From: Coriobacteriia bacterium
GTDB taxonomy: Bacteria; Actinomycetota; Coriobacteriia; Coriobacteriales; QAMH01
Direction: 5' to 3'
Length of the DNA stretch: 64,000 nucleotides
Assembly: GCA_003149935.1 (NCBI GenBank)
Contig: QAMH01000006.1
Span: forward strand, 314,153-378,152
The notes beneath the pieces were generated by a model. It saw nothing but the letters and a program-made list of their open reading frames with translations, had not been told where the DNA came from and did no database searches. How positions within the stretch are numbered: the first letter of the stretch is position 1; each line of letters begins with the position of its first letter. Positions 7,809 to 16,858 of the stretch are shown here, piece by piece. The translations under genes and the position numbers were made by a program.

Positions 7809-8621
7809 CTACCTTCCCTTCCCGTAGCGCAGCTCCCAAAAGGCGACAGCGCTCGCAGCGGCGACGTTAAGTGAATCGACCTCATGCTCCATCGGAATGA
7901 TGACGCTCATGTCGCAAGCGTCAATTGTGGCGCGGTCTAGCCCGTAGCCCTCGCTTCCCAGTACCAAGGCGAGCTTGTCGATACGCTTGAGAACAGGGTC
8001 ATCGAGCGTAATCGCATTGGGTTCGAGCGCGAGTGCCGCTGCGGTAAAGCCGCGTGCCCGCAACTCCTTGACGCTTTCAACCCTCCCCCACGGCACCTGG
8101 AACACCGTGCCCATGGAGACACGAGACGCACGCTTGTAAAGCGGGTCATGGCATCCTGGCGTGATGAGAACCGCGTCCATACCGAGAGCTGCCGCGCTGC
8201 GAAATATCGCGCCGATGTTCGTGAAATTGGTGATGTCCTCGAGAACCGCGACGCGATGCGCATCACGCACGAGCTCGTCGAGGCCAGACAGCTCGGGGCG
8301 CATGAAGACGGCAAGCGGTCCGCGCGTGACCTGATAGCCGGTGATTTCCTGCATTTGCGCGTGCGTGACACGCAAGATGGGCGTGGCGGGATCGATCGCC
8401 TCGATGGCGTCGACCAGGTCACGAGAGGGCTCGAACCATCGATCCTCGACGAAGAGCGAGACAGGGCGCGCTCCCGCCTTCATGGCGCGCTCGATGACGA
8501 GGCGCGACTCGGCGATGAACATGCCGGGCGAACCTTCGGGATAGCTCATGAGCTGGGCATCCGTGAACTTCGAGTAGAAGCGCAGCCGATCGTCATTCAC
8601 ATCCTCGATGCGCTCGATCAT
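7809..8621 (-). CDS. SpoU/TrmH-family RNA 2'-O-methyltransferase
   Basis: S-adenosylmethionine-dependent methyltransferase of the SPOUT superfamily, expected to methylate ribose 2'-OH in rRNA or tRNA. The three conserved motifs are visible in the C-terminal half: NIGAIFRSAAALG, LVLGSEGYGLD (cofactor knot) and IIPMEHEVDSLNVAAASAVAFWE. The N-terminal region (about 100 aa) is a substrate-binding extension like that of RlmB and TsnR. ATG 8619-8621 overlaps the TGA of the upstream gene (ATGA), which fixes the start; a longer form from 8648 would overlap that gene by 31 bases. The exact RNA target cannot be read from sequence. Confidence 0.9.
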   Translation of the reverse strand: MIERIEDVNDDRLRFYSKFTDAQLMSYPEGSPGMFIAESRLVIERAMKAGARPVSLFVEDRWFEPSRDLVDAIEAIDPATPILRVTHAQMQEITGYQVTRGPLAVFMRPELSGLDELVRDAHRVAVLEDITNFTNIGAIFRSAAALGMDAVLITPGCHDPLYKRASRVSMGTVFQVPWGRVESVKELRARGFTAAALALEPNAITLDDPVLKRIDKLALVLGSEGYGLDRATIDACDMSVIIPMEHEVDSLNVAAASAVAFWELRYGKGR

Positions 8622-9346
8622 GCCCACTCGATTCCGAGCACATCGCATATCGCACGCGCCGCGAGCATCTGGCCCATGATGGCGGGCAAATAGGACATAG
8701 TGCCTAAATCACTGCGCTCGCTGCGTTCGGCACCTTCGCGCGCCTGCGTCTGCGCGGGCTGTTCGGTCGAATAGAGGACGCGCATGCGCTTGATGCCGGC
8801 CTTGCGCGCCTGCTTGCGCACGACGCGGCTCAAGGGGCACGAACTGGTCTCGTATATGTCGGCAAAGGCGAGCTTGGTCGGATCGAAGGTGTTGGCAGCC
8901 CCCATCGAACTCAAGAGCGGCAGGTCATGCGCATCGCAATATGCGGCGATGGCGAGCTTGGTCGTGACCGTGTCCTGCGCGTCGATGCAGTAGTCGACCG
9001 GACATTCCTCGAAGAGGTTCTCGACGCCATCAGGCAAGACGCGTCGCTCGAGCGTCTCGACATGAGCCTGTGGATTGATATCGGCAATCATGTCACGCAT
9101 GACATCGACCTTGAGCCTGCCAAGCGTACTCGAGAAGGCGATGGCCTGGCGGTTGATATTGCTTTCCTGCACGCAATCGGCGTCTACGATGACGAACGAT
9201 CCCACGCCGCCACGTGCGAGCGCCTCGACGCAGTTGGAACCCACGCCTCCGATGCCGATGACCATCACGCGCGCAGAAGCGAGCTTTGCGACTCCCTGTG
9301 CACCCAGCAGCCGTTCCAGACGACTCGTCCGCGTTTCATCACCCAT
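8618..9346 (-). CDS. tcdA: tRNA threonylcarbamoyladenosine dehydratase-like E1 protein (TcdA)
   Basis: A ThiF/E1-like ATP-dependent enzyme of 242 aa. The N-terminus has the nucleotide-binding GIGGVGSNCVEALARGGVG, followed by DADCVQESNINRQ and DAQDTVTTKLAI, which match TcdA (CsdL/YgdL), the enzyme that cyclises t6A at tRNA position 37 to ct6A. The length and lack of a rhodanese domain also agree with TcdA rather than MoeB or ThiF. ATGA overlap with the SpoU gene shows translational coupling. It starts 13 bases before the end of the SNF2 gene's downstream gap and is probably read on the same transcript. Confidence 0.85.
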   Translation of the reverse strand: MGDETRTSRLERLLGAQGVAKLASARVMVIGIGGVGSNCVEALARGGVGSFVIVDADCVQESNINRQAIAFSSTLGRLKVDVMRDMIADINPQAHVETLERRVLPDGVENLFEECPVDYCIDAQDTVTTKLAIAAYCDAHDLPLLSSMGAANTFDPTKLAFADIYETSSCPLSRVVRKQARKAGIKRMRVLYSTEQPAQTQAREGAERSERSDLGTMSYLPAIMGQMLAARAICDVLGIEWA

Positions 9347-9358
9347 CGCGTGCGTATC

Positions 9359-12300
9359 CTATCGATCGAGTAGCTGGAGCAGCTCGTCACGCGTGAGGGA
9401 TGCCAGTGGCGTTCCGTCGCCACGCACGAGCTTGTCGGCGAGTTTGCTCTTGGCATGCTGCAGGGCGACGACGCGTTCCTCGATCGTGTCCTTTGCAATG
9501 ACCTTGTAGACGGATACGGCGCGCTTCTGACCGATGCGATGGGCGCGATCAGTGGCCTGGTTTTCAGCGGCAAGGTTCCACCAGGGATCCGAGTGGATGA
9601 CGACGGATGCGCCGGTGAGGTTAAGGCCCGTACCGCCAGCTTTGAGCGAGACGAGAAAGACGGGCGTATCGTCTTCGTTGAATTCATTGACAAGCTGAAT
9701 GCGTTGACGCTTGGGAGTCGAACCCGTGATGACGAAGTACGAGATGCCATGCTTGTCCAGGCTCTCGGCGATGATGTCAAGGAACTGCACGAACTGCGAG
9801 AACACGAGGGTCTTCTCGCCCGAATCATGAGCACTTTCGATGAGCTCAATGATGGTATCAAGCTTGGCCGCCTCCCCTTCGTAGTTTTCGAAGAGGAGAG
9901 CGGGGTCGCAACAGAGCTCGCGCAACCGCGTGATCTCTGCGAGTACGGCAATCTTGTCGGCGCTGAACGCCTGACGCGAACGAGAATTGATGCTCTCGCG
10001 CAGACGCTGTTCGAGCGCGCGGTACAGACGCATTTGCTCGTCGCCAAGCTGGGTATAGACGATGGACTCGTCCTTATCGGGCAGATCGGTGAGGACGTCT
10101 TGCTTCATCCTGCGCAGGATGAAATGTCCGACGAGTGCCTGCAGGCGTTCGAGCGCACGTTCGTCACCGTCCAAGATGGGCTGCTCGTAACGAGTCCGGA
10201 AGTTCTCGTACGTGCTCAGCAAGCCGGGCATGAGAAAGTCGAAGATACTCCAAAGCTCCGAGAGCCTGTTCTCGATGGGCGTGCCCGTGAGCGCGAAACG
10301 ATGGAGGGAATCGAGGCTCTTGACCGAACGCGCCGAGATCGTCGCATGGTTCTTGATGTACTGGGCCTCGTCAAGCGTCACCGTGTGCAGATTGAGTGCC
10401 TCGTAACACTCGACATCGCGTCTGAGCAAGTCGTACGAAGTCACGAGGACGTCCGGAAGCTCCGACCCCTCGGAGTAATCGACGGCGCAGGACGCAAGTG
10501 TTGCCTCGCGCTCCTCCTTGCTTCCCGCGATGGGAACGACGCGCACGCTCGGCGCAAAACGCTCGAACTCGGCAACCCAATTGTAGACGACCGATGCGGG
10601 ACAGACGATGAGCGCCGGACCGTAACCTCGTATGCCGTCGAGATCGACAAGCGTATGGGCAATGAGCTGTATGGTCTTGCCCAAACCCATCTCGTCGGCA
10701 AGAATGCCGCCAAGGCCCATGGCCGCAATGGTGTTGAGCCACGTCAGGCCCTCGATCTGATAAGGGCGCAACTCGCCGTTGAAACCAGTGGGTATGTGCG
10801 CCTTGACTTGTGCGGCTTGCTCGATGGATTGCACGTAGTCATAGAAAGCATGATCGCGACGTGCCCCCTCGACAAGACCGTCAAGTTGAAAGGCGCGGTA
10901 TAGGGGCAGATGCGCTCCGTTAACCAGCAATGCCTCGGCATCCATTCCGAGTTCGCCGGCGTACTCCTCGGCACGCGAAAGGTCGCTTTCGGACAGATCG
11001 ACGAAGTTGCCGTCCTTGAGACGATGGAAGCGCCTGCGTCGTCGGTACGAGTGAAGCAACGCGGCAAGTTCGGACTTGGGAAGATCATCGACCGATGCCG
11101 TCAGGTTGACGAGATTGGACTGAATGGAGAGCCCGAAGACGACCTTGGGACGACGTGACGAGATGAAGGAATCGAAGCCTGGCGTCGTGAACAAGGTGCC
11201 CAGTGCACGAAACTCCTCGGTGCCGGTCGAGAGTATGCGCGCGATGTCGGCATCATCGGACACGCGCAGGCCATGCTCTGCATCGCTTGCGGAGCTTTCC
11301 GCGACAATCGGGAAGTAGCGATTGAGCGTCTTGCGCACGCGCCCTTCGCGCTCCTCGTCACGCAGGCCATACGAGAGCGCATGCGCCGATCCCGCGGGCT
11401 CGACAATCGGCATGCGTTCCTCGTCATAGACCGCATAGGCCTCGCACACGCAGGCAGCACCGTCACGGTCGAGGTATATCTCGATCTCGCAGCTACGCGG
11501 ACGCAGCATGGCAAGCTCGTTGGGCAGGTCAAGCTCTACGAAGGGCTCGATAGCGGGAAGCAGGGCCTTGCAGAAAGTCGCGGCATCCCCAGAGCTCAGA
11601 TATGCCTGCTCGCTCTTGTTGCAATAGACGTTCTCGAGGAAAGGCAGGCAATCCACGAAACCGGCATCGCAGTGGTAGAAGAAGTCATCGGCCCATACGT
11701 AGATATCGTCATCGTATTTGATGATGCGAGCATCGACATCGCTTTGCAACACGTAGCCACCGTTTCCCTGAGGTACGCAAACGATGTGCAGAGGCGGATT
11801 CCCCTCGATGATGCGCGTGTGAACGGGCTTATGGTTGAGTTTGGTGCAGTCATCAACATAGAGCGTTTCGCCGTTGCGAACATGCAGCAAAGTGACAAGC
11901 TCGGGCGTCGAGAGCATCAGCGCCCCGCGCAGGTCGGCTTGCATGCTACGATACGAACTGAAAGCATCTGAACTCAGTTGCTCGCGGATGTCGATGGATC
12001 GCTCGATGAAGGAAACGAGTTTCCAGGCAGCCGGCGTAAATGCAGCACGCTCGTGCTCGAAAGCGAGGCGCTCGCCGTAGCTGTAGAACTTGCCCTGACG
12101 ACACAATGAGAGAAACAGCGGAATGTCCTTGATGACGTACTTGCCCTCGAGCCCGGCAACGCTCAAGCGCAGGCCCCAGCCTTCCTTGACGCACACGAGG
12201 CAAGGATCGAGGTCGACGAGACCCTGCAGGGAGGGCTCCCCCGTGAGGGCATCCTCGACATGCAGGTTCTTGACCGCCTCTTTGAGGGCCTTCTTGACAC

Positions 12301-12661
12301 CCGCCGAAGACTGCGTGACGCGCACGGACATGTGACCGGTAAAGCTCGCAGGGGCTTCGAGGAAGATGAGGGCGACAGCTGCGACATGCTTGCACATGCC
12401 GGGGTTGGATACGGAGGCGGCGCAGGTGCAGGCGTAGTCAATGACCTTGCCCTGGTCCTCGTCGAAGGCAAGCTCGACTTCGTAGTTGGTACGCCAATCC
12501 GCCGTGCTCTTGACCCGCGCACGCAGACGCGTGATAGGCTTCTCACCCGTATCGTAGCTGCAGCGTCTATCGAAGATCGCGTCATCGGTGCGGGCGATAT
12601 TGCGAGCGCGGCGTAGCATGCGCGATTCGCAATGTCTGATGATGTCTCTCTCTTCGAGCAT
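9359..12661 (-). CDS. SWIM zinc-finger SNF2/Rad54-family DNA helicase
   Basis: A protein of about 1100 aa. The SWIM finger lies near the N-terminus (Cys78-x-Cys80 ... Cys90-x-His92). The SNF2 ATPase follows in the second half: GGILADEMGLGKTIQL (Walker A), TLDEAQYIKN (DEAQ box), ALTGTPIENRLSELWSIFDF, and the helicase C lobe with SLKAGGTGLNLTGA and ATDRAHRIGQ. This order is that of the bacterial HepA/RapA-like SNF2 proteins with SWIM domains, which translocate on double-stranded DNA; their cellular role is poorly defined. I choose ATG 12659-12661 because GGGGA lies six bases upstream; ATG 12665-12667 is possible, and a TTG at 12697 would sit in the probable promoter. Confidence 0.9.
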   Translation of the reverse strand: MLEERDIIRHCESRMLRRARNIARTDDAIFDRRCSYDTGEKPITRLRARVKSTADWRTNYEVELAFDEDQGKVIDYACTCAASVSNPGMCKHVAAVALIFLEAPASFTGHMSVRVTQSSAGVKKALKEAVKNLHVEDALTGEPSLQGLVDLDPCLVCVKEGWGLRLSVAGLEGKYVIKDIPLFLSLCRQGKFYSYGERLAFEHERAAFTPAAWKLVSFIERSIDIREQLSSDAFSSYRSMQADLRGALMLSTPELVTLLHVRNGETLYVDDCTKLNHKPVHTRIIEGNPPLHIVCVPQGNGGYVLQSDVDARIIKYDDDIYVWADDFFYHCDAGFVDCLPFLENVYCNKSEQAYLSSGDAATFCKALLPAIEPFVELDLPNELAMLRPRSCEIEIYLDRDGAACVCEAYAVYDEERMPIVEPAGSAHALSYGLRDEEREGRVRKTLNRYFPIVAESSASDAEHGLRVSDDADIARILSTGTEEFRALGTLFTTPGFDSFISSRRPKVVFGLSIQSNLVNLTASVDDLPKSELAALLHSYRRRRRFHRLKDGNFVDLSESDLSRAEEYAGELGMDAEALLVNGAHLPLYRAFQLDGLVEGARRDHAFYDYVQSIEQAAQVKAHIPTGFNGELRPYQIEGLTWLNTIAAMGLGGILADEMGLGKTIQLIAHTLVDLDGIRGYGPALIVCPASVVYNWVAEFERFAPSVRVVPIAGSKEEREATLASCAVDYSEGSELPDVLVTSYDLLRRDVECYEALNLHTVTLDEAQYIKNHATISARSVKSLDSLHRFALTGTPIENRLSELWSIFDFLMPGLLSTYENFRTRYEQPILDGDERALERLQALVGHFILRRMKQDVLTDLPDKDESIVYTQLGDEQMRLYRALEQRLRESINSRSRQAFSADKIAVLAEITRLRELCCDPALLFENYEGEAAKLDTIIELIESAHDSGEKTLVFSQFVQFLDIIAESLDKHGISYFVITGSTPKRQRIQLVNEFNEDDTPVFLVSLKAGGTGLNLTGASVVIHSDPWWNLAAENQATDRAHRIGQKRAVSVYKVIAKDTIEERVVALQHAKSKLADKLVRGDGTPLASLTRDELLQLLDR

Positions 12662-12696
12662 ACTCATTCCCCGTCGCAAATGAAGTGAACCGAACA

Positions 12697-12702
12697 ACTA
12701 TA
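12697..12702 (-). promoter_or_regulatory. Candidate extended -10 element for the SNF2 gene
   Basis: Minus strand reads TGC-TATAGT, an extended -10 pattern, about 36 bases before the chosen ATG. The same TGC-TATAGT sequence lies before carA. No good -35 was seen. Confidence 0.35.
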
Positions 12703-12842
12703 GCATCAGCTTGCATCCGTTTTGCCTCTGCATGCGGCATGAAACCCCTGAAAAGCTGACAAAATCGAAACGTGGCAAACATGTGCGTGGTTTTATTGGT
12801 ATCGTGTGCAACAGACATTCTTCGTAAGCAAGGAGCAGGGCC

Positions 12843-13724
12843 ATTTTTAACCGCAAACTTGACGATATCGTCGAAGACTTCGAGAAGAACTACTACGAAG
12901 CAGAGGAAATCTTCTTCACCAAGCAGGACTGGCATTTCCCGAACAAGCATCGGATCATCGAGATTCTCGATGACATACGGCGCATCATGTTTCCTCGCTA
13001 CTTCGGCTGGGAAGTCCCCTGCGAGACGGGCCCCAAATACTTCATCGGCGATACGCTCACGCGCATCGAGCATTCTCTGCGCAAGCAGGTGCGCGAGGCA
13101 CTGCTCTTCCGAGACGAGAGTCTCTCCAAGGAAGAGGTGCGTGAACAGACCAGCAAGATATGTTCCGATTTCTTCTATCGCCTTCCCGAGATACAGCGCC
13201 TCTTGCTCAAGGACGTGCAGGCGGCTTTCGATGGCGACCCAGCGGCGCAATCCAAAGAGGAGGTCATCTTCTCCTATCCCGGTTTCTACGCAACCTTCGT
13301 CTATCGCATTGCCCATGAACTCTATCTAGCCGACGTGCCCCTCATTCCGCGCATCATGAGCGAACATGCCCACGAGCTCGCTGGTGTCGACATCAACGCA
13401 GGCGCGCAAATCGGCGAGTACTTCTTCATCGACCATGCCACGGGCGTCGTCATCGGCGAGACCACCGTCATCGGCAATCATGTCAAGATCTACCAGGGTG
13501 TCACGCTCGGTGCGCTCTCGTTGCGCGCAGGCCAGAAGCTCAAGGGCACCAAGCGCCATCCGACGATCGAGGACAACGTCACGATCTACTCGGGTGCAAG
13601 CGTGCTTGGTGGCGACACGGTCATCGGCGAAGGTTCGGTCATCGCCGGAAATAGCTTCGTCACCGAATCGGTGCCGCCACATTCGCGTGTCGTGCTCAAG
13701 AACCAGGAAATCATCGTCAAATAG
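12843..13724 (+). CDS. cysE: Serine O-acetyltransferase (CysE/EpsC type), apparent ATT start
   Basis: Acetylates L-serine with acetyl-CoA to give O-acetylserine for cysteine synthesis. The C-terminal half is a left-handed beta helix of hexapeptide repeats (DINAGAQIGEYFFIDHATGVVIGETTVIGN, then IYQGVTLGALS, with catalytic His in DHATG). The first ATG in frame is 12987, but the frame stays open and conserved-looking upstream (FNRKLDDIVEDFEKNYYEAEEIFF.., KQDWHFPNKHRI), back to a TAA at 12825-12827. Between that stop and the conserved region no ATG, GTG or TTG exists. The only plausible start is ATT 12843-12845, with AGGAG at 12831-12835 placed seven bases before it, giving 293 aa, the usual length of this family. 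Confidence 0.85.
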   Translation: MFNRKLDDIVEDFEKNYYEAEEIFFTKQDWHFPNKHRIIEILDDIRRIMFPRYFGWEVPCETGPKYFIGDTLTRIEHSLRKQVREALLFRDESLSKEEVREQTSKICSDFFYRLPEIQRLLLKDVQAAFDGDPAAQSKEEVIFSYPGFYATFVYRIAHELYLADVPLIPRIMSEHAHELAGVDINAGAQIGEYFFIDHATGVVIGETTVIGNHVKIYQGVTLGALSLRAGQKLKGTKRHPTIEDNVTIYSGASVLGGDTVIGEGSVIAGNSFVTESVPPHSRVVLKNQEIIVK

Positions 13725-13744
13725 CCTCGAGAACGGATGCATCC

Positions 13745-14164
13745 ATGTACGGACTCAAGACAGAGAGCTCCTTTGACGCCGCGCACTTCCTCACCAACTA
13801 TGACGGAAAATGCGAGAACCTCCATGGTCATCGATGGCGTGTCATCGCTTGGATTGAAGTCGAGCATCTGCAAGGAAGCGGCCAGGAACTTGACATGGTC
13901 GTCGACTTCTCGGATTTCAAGCATGCCCTTCGTTCGCTCACTGAGGAGTTCGACCACATGTTCATCGTCGAGGAAGGCTCGCTTGCTCCGGCAACCATGG
14001 CCGCACTCGAGTCCGAGACATTCAAGCTCTTCGTGGTCCCCTGGCGTACCACGAGCGAGAATTTTGCACGCTACTTCTTCGACCGGCTCGCCGGGATGGG
14101 CTTTCCCGTGGCAAAGGTCGAAGTAGACGAAACGCCTAATAACTGCGCTTACTATTGCGGATAA
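13745..14164 (+). CDS. queD: 6-carboxy-5,6,7,8-tetrahydropterin synthase (QueD)
   Basis: Converts 7,8-dihydroneopterin triphosphate to 6-carboxytetrahydropterin, the second step of the queuosine/preQ0 route. The 139-aa protein has the PTPS zinc ligands His14 (FDAAHF), His27 and His29 (NLHGHR), catalytic Cys23 (KCENLHG) and the closing DETPNNCA motif. The CENLHG spacing is that of QueD rather than eukaryotic pyruvoyltetrahydropterin synthase. No other que genes are nearby, so the rest of the pathway must lie elsewhere. It follows cysE after 20 bases. Confidence 0.92.
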   Translation: MYGLKTESSFDAAHFLTNYDGKCENLHGHRWRVIAWIEVEHLQGSGQELDMVVDFSDFKHALRSLTEEFDHMFIVEEGSLAPATMAALESETFKLFVVPWRTTSENFARYFFDRLAGMGFPVAKVEVDETPNNCAYYCG

Positions 14165-14184
14165 ACTGATCACGAGAGGAGATC

Positions 14185-14790
14185 ATGACCATGAACGTTG
14201 TATGCCTAGACCTTGAGGGAGTGCTCGTTCCCGAGATCTGGATTGAGTTTGCCGAAGCCTGCGGCATCCCCGAACTCACGCGCACCACACGAGAGGAACC
14301 CGACTACGACAAGCTCATGCAGTACCGTCTCGACATACTCGATGAGCATGCCCTGAAACTCTCCCAGATACAGGAAACGATCGCGACACTCGACCCCTTT
14401 GATGGAGCACGTGCGTTTCTCGATGAGCTGCGCTCGCTCACGCAGGTCATGATCGTGAGCGACACCTTCTCGCAGTTCGCCGCTCCGCTCATGAAGAAGC
14501 TTGGTTGGCCGACTATCCTCTGCAACGAGCTCATCGTCGACGAGAATGGACGCATCACGGGCTGGAGCATGCGCAAGGCAGAGAAAAAGGTCCAGGTCAC
14601 GCGTCTCATCAACGAGATGGGCTACGAGACAATCTGCGCGGGTGACAGTCACAACGACATCTGCATGATCGAGGATGCCAAGGCGGGCTTCCTGTTCAGA
14701 ACCACTGACGAGCTCAAAGCGGCCCATCCCGAGATTCCCGCACTCGAGACCTATGACGAGCTGCTTGCGGCCATACGAGAGGCGCTCTAG
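14185..14790 (+). CDS. thrH: HAD phosphatase, ThrH type (phosphoserine phosphatase / homoserine phosphotransferase)
   Basis: HAD-superfamily enzyme of 201 aa. It begins with the ThrH-specific motif DLEGVLVPEIWIEFAE in place of the usual DxDxT, contains a motif II serine in MIVSDTFSQF and a motif III/IV block ending GDSHNDICMI. In Pseudomonas ThrH dephosphorylates phosphoserine and can transfer the phosphate to homoserine. A serine-forming role is attractive because cysE, which uses serine, lies two genes upstream. GAGGAG lies seven bases before the first ATG; an ATG two codons further in is an alternative. The next gene starts directly after the stop codon. Confidence 0.85.
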   Translation: MTMNVVCLDLEGVLVPEIWIEFAEACGIPELTRTTREEPDYDKLMQYRLDILDEHALKLSQIQETIATLDPFDGARAFLDELRSLTQVMIVSDTFSQFAAPLMKKLGWPTILCNELIVDENGRITGWSMRKAEKKVQVTRLINEMGYETICAGDSHNDICMIEDAKAGFLFRTTDELKAAHPEIPALETYDELLAAIREAL

Positions 14791-15324
14791 ATGAACGTGC
14801 CCCCATCCGTCACCTGCACCGAACGCGTTCGCATGAATGCGATTTTCGGCTTGCTTTTCATATTCGGTGGCGACGCCATCATGCTCTATTCCGTCCTCAA
14901 TAACGATTCGGTCAATTTCGGGATGCTCTTTGCCTGCATCTGCGGCATCGCCGCCATCGTGTTGGGGTTCTACTACATATGCTGCTTTCTTAACAAGAAG
15001 ATCACCGTGTCTGACGAAGGCGTCGTCTACACCAGCTGGATGGCCAAGAAGCAAAGCTACACATGGGATCAGGTCAGCGTCTCGTTTCATCCGGGTCGCA
15101 ACGCCTACTTCATCTTCGATTTGGGCGGTAAGCAGGTGAAGCTCTACGGCTACGCGAACAACGCGCAGGCCCTCTACGACTACCTGTTCGAACACGAACG
15201 CTATGATGATGACACCATGCGCGTCCTGCATCGCATCGAGGAAGAAGCGGCCGAGCGCGAGCGTCAGCTACGTCTCGAGGAAGAGGCCGATGCGGCCTTC
15301 TGGGACGAAGACGAGAACAATTGA
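14791..15324 (+). CDS. Small membrane protein of unknown function
   Basis: Not recognised as a named family. The 177-aa product has two transmembrane helices in the first 70 residues (about 15-35 and 45-68), then a globular cytoplasmic or surface domain resembling PH-like membrane-protein domains (KITVSDEGVVYTSWMAKKQSYTWDQVSV), and an acidic helical tail (EEEAAERERQLRLEEEADAAFWDEDENN). The ATG directly abuts the thrH stop (TAGATG), so it is almost certainly co-translated. The pattern of a two-helix anchor plus PH-like strand-rich part is common in Gram-positive membrane proteins of unknown role. Confidence 0.7.
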   Translation: MNVPPSVTCTERVRMNAIFGLLFIFGGDAIMLYSVLNNDSVNFGMLFACICGIAAIVLGFYYICCFLNKKITVSDEGVVYTSWMAKKQSYTWDQVSVSFHPGRNAYFIFDLGGKQVKLYGYANNAQALYDYLFEHERYDDDTMRVLHRIEEEAAERERQLRLEEEADAAFWDEDENN

Positions 15325-15331
15325 TCTTCAA

Positions 15332-15366
15332 GAAGCGCGCTGACGCGAGATGCGTCAGCGCGCTTC
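15332..15366. terminator. Bidirectional hairpin terminator
   Basis: GAAGCGCGCTGACGC (15332-15346) pairs perfectly with 15352-15366 around a five-base loop. It lies between convergent genes (membrane protein and PurF-type gene), so it can serve both strands. T-tracts are weak on both sides. Confidence 0.7.
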
Positions 15367-15378
15367 GCTTACAGCCCT

Positions 15379-16800
15379 CTATTCTCTTCCGTCCCAGCAA
15401 TAGGTGCAGACCGTGGACGGGTCGATGCCGATGGCCTCGAGCATGCCTGGCAGCGACTGATAGCTCAGCGAATCGAAGCCCATTTCCTCGCAGATGGTCT
15501 TGAGCATGCAGGCGCCGCGCTCGGTCGTGGCATCGGCGTACTCGTCGAGATGCTCCTGACCTTCGTCGCCCTCGAGCTGCTGAACGACACGCCGCGCGAG
15601 CAGGTCCATATCATCCTTGTTGCGCGAGAAGGTAAGGTACTTGCACCCGTACATGATGGGCGGACAGGCGCTGCGCATATGCACTTCGGCGGCCCCTGCG
15701 TCGTAGAGAAAGCTGACCGTCTCACGCAACTGCGTACCACGCACGATGGAATCATCGACGAAGAGCAGCTTCTTGCCCTCGATGAGCTCTGGAACGGGGA
15801 CGAGCTTCATCTTGGCGACACGGTTACGGATGGACTGGTCTTGTGGCATGAAGGAGCGCGGCCAAGTTGGCGTGTACTTGATGAAGGGACGGGCGTATGG
15901 CAGGCCCGACTCGTTAGAATAGCCGATGCCATGCGCTACGCCGGAATCAGGCACGCCGCCAACGGAATCGACGTCGGGCAGGATGCCGCGGGCCTTCTCG
16001 TCGCGTGCCATGATGGCGCCGTTGCGATTACGCACGACCTCGACGTTCTCTCCCTCGTACTTGGAATTGGGATACCCGTAGTAAATCCACAGGAAGGCGC
16101 AGATCTTCATCTCATCGCCTGGCTCCGCGAGCGTTTGATAGCCCTCGCAGGTGATGTCGACGATCTCTCCGGGACCGAGCTCGTAGTCGGTGATATAGCC
16201 AAGCTTCTCATAGGCAAATGACTCGAACGAAGCACAATAACCATCGGCATTTTTGCCGATGAGGATGGGAAGACGCCCCATCTTGTCACGCGCGGCGATG
16301 ATATGCTCATCATCGGTCATGATAAGGAGGGTAAGCGAACCGTCCACGACCTCCTGGGCGAACTTGATGCCCGCGACGAAGTCCTCTCGTTGGTTGATGA
16401 GCGCAGCGACGAGTTCCGTCGAGTTGACCTTCCCCGAACTCATCGCCATGAACTGGCGGTCTCCCTTGGAGAAATACTCGTCAACGAGTTCGTCGGCATT
16501 GTTGATGCAGCCGATGGTCGTGATGGCAAAGACACCCAGATGCGAACGGACGAGCAGGGGTTGCGGGTCGGTGTCGCTAATGCAGCCGATGCCGCAGTTG
16601 CCGTGGAACTTGGCAAGGTCATCCTCGAAGCGCGTGCGAAACGGCGTGTTCTCGATCGAATGGATTTGACGCTGGAAACCTTCCTCATCGTGGAATATCA
16701 TTCCCGCCCGTCGCGTCCCGAGGTGCGAATGGTAGTCGACCGCGAAGAACACGTCCAAGACGCAGTCGCGCTTGGAGGCAACGCCACAAAATCCACCCAT
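15379..16800 (-). CDS. purF: Amidophosphoribosyltransferase family protein (PurF-like)
   Basis: N-terminal class II glutamine amidotransferase and C-terminal PRPP-binding phosphoribosyltransferase in 473 aa, the layout of the enzyme that forms phosphoribosylamine in purine synthesis. The PRPP loop LLFVDDSIVRGTQLRET is canonical and two cysteine-rich patches (SACPPIMYGCKY; VCTYCWDG) may hold an iron-sulfur cluster. With the ATG at 16798-16800 (AAAGG eight to ten bases upstream) the protein starts MGGFCGV, so the nucleophile would be Cys5 behind a very short propeptide. It has no purine genes beside it and differs from the common form in its C-terminal half, so a paralogue is possible. Confidence 0.82.
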   Translation of the reverse strand: MGGFCGVASKRDCVLDVFFAVDYHSHLGTRRAGMIFHDEEGFQRQIHSIENTPFRTRFEDDLAKFHGNCGIGCISDTDPQPLLVRSHLGVFAITTIGCINNADELVDEYFSKGDRQFMAMSSGKVNSTELVAALINQREDFVAGIKFAQEVVDGSLTLLIMTDDEHIIAARDKMGRLPILIGKNADGYCASFESFAYEKLGYITDYELGPGEIVDITCEGYQTLAEPGDEMKICAFLWIYYGYPNSKYEGENVEVVRNRNGAIMARDEKARGILPDVDSVGGVPDSGVAHGIGYSNESGLPYARPFIKYTPTWPRSFMPQDQSIRNRVAKMKLVPVPELIEGKKLLFVDDSIVRGTQLRETVSFLYDAGAAEVHMRSACPPIMYGCKYLTFSRNKDDMDLLARRVVQQLEGDEGQEHLDEYADATTERGACMLKTICEEMGFDSLSYQSLPGMLEAIGIDPSTVCTYCWDGRE

Positions 16801-16858
16801 AATGCTTACCTTTCTGCAAAATCGTCCGAGAGACTTTAGCAATATAGCACGAGCGAAA

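Noticed and set aside
9455..10903. Open frame of 482 codons opposite the SNF2 gene
   Set aside because: The opposite strand carries clear helicase motifs; this frame has none.
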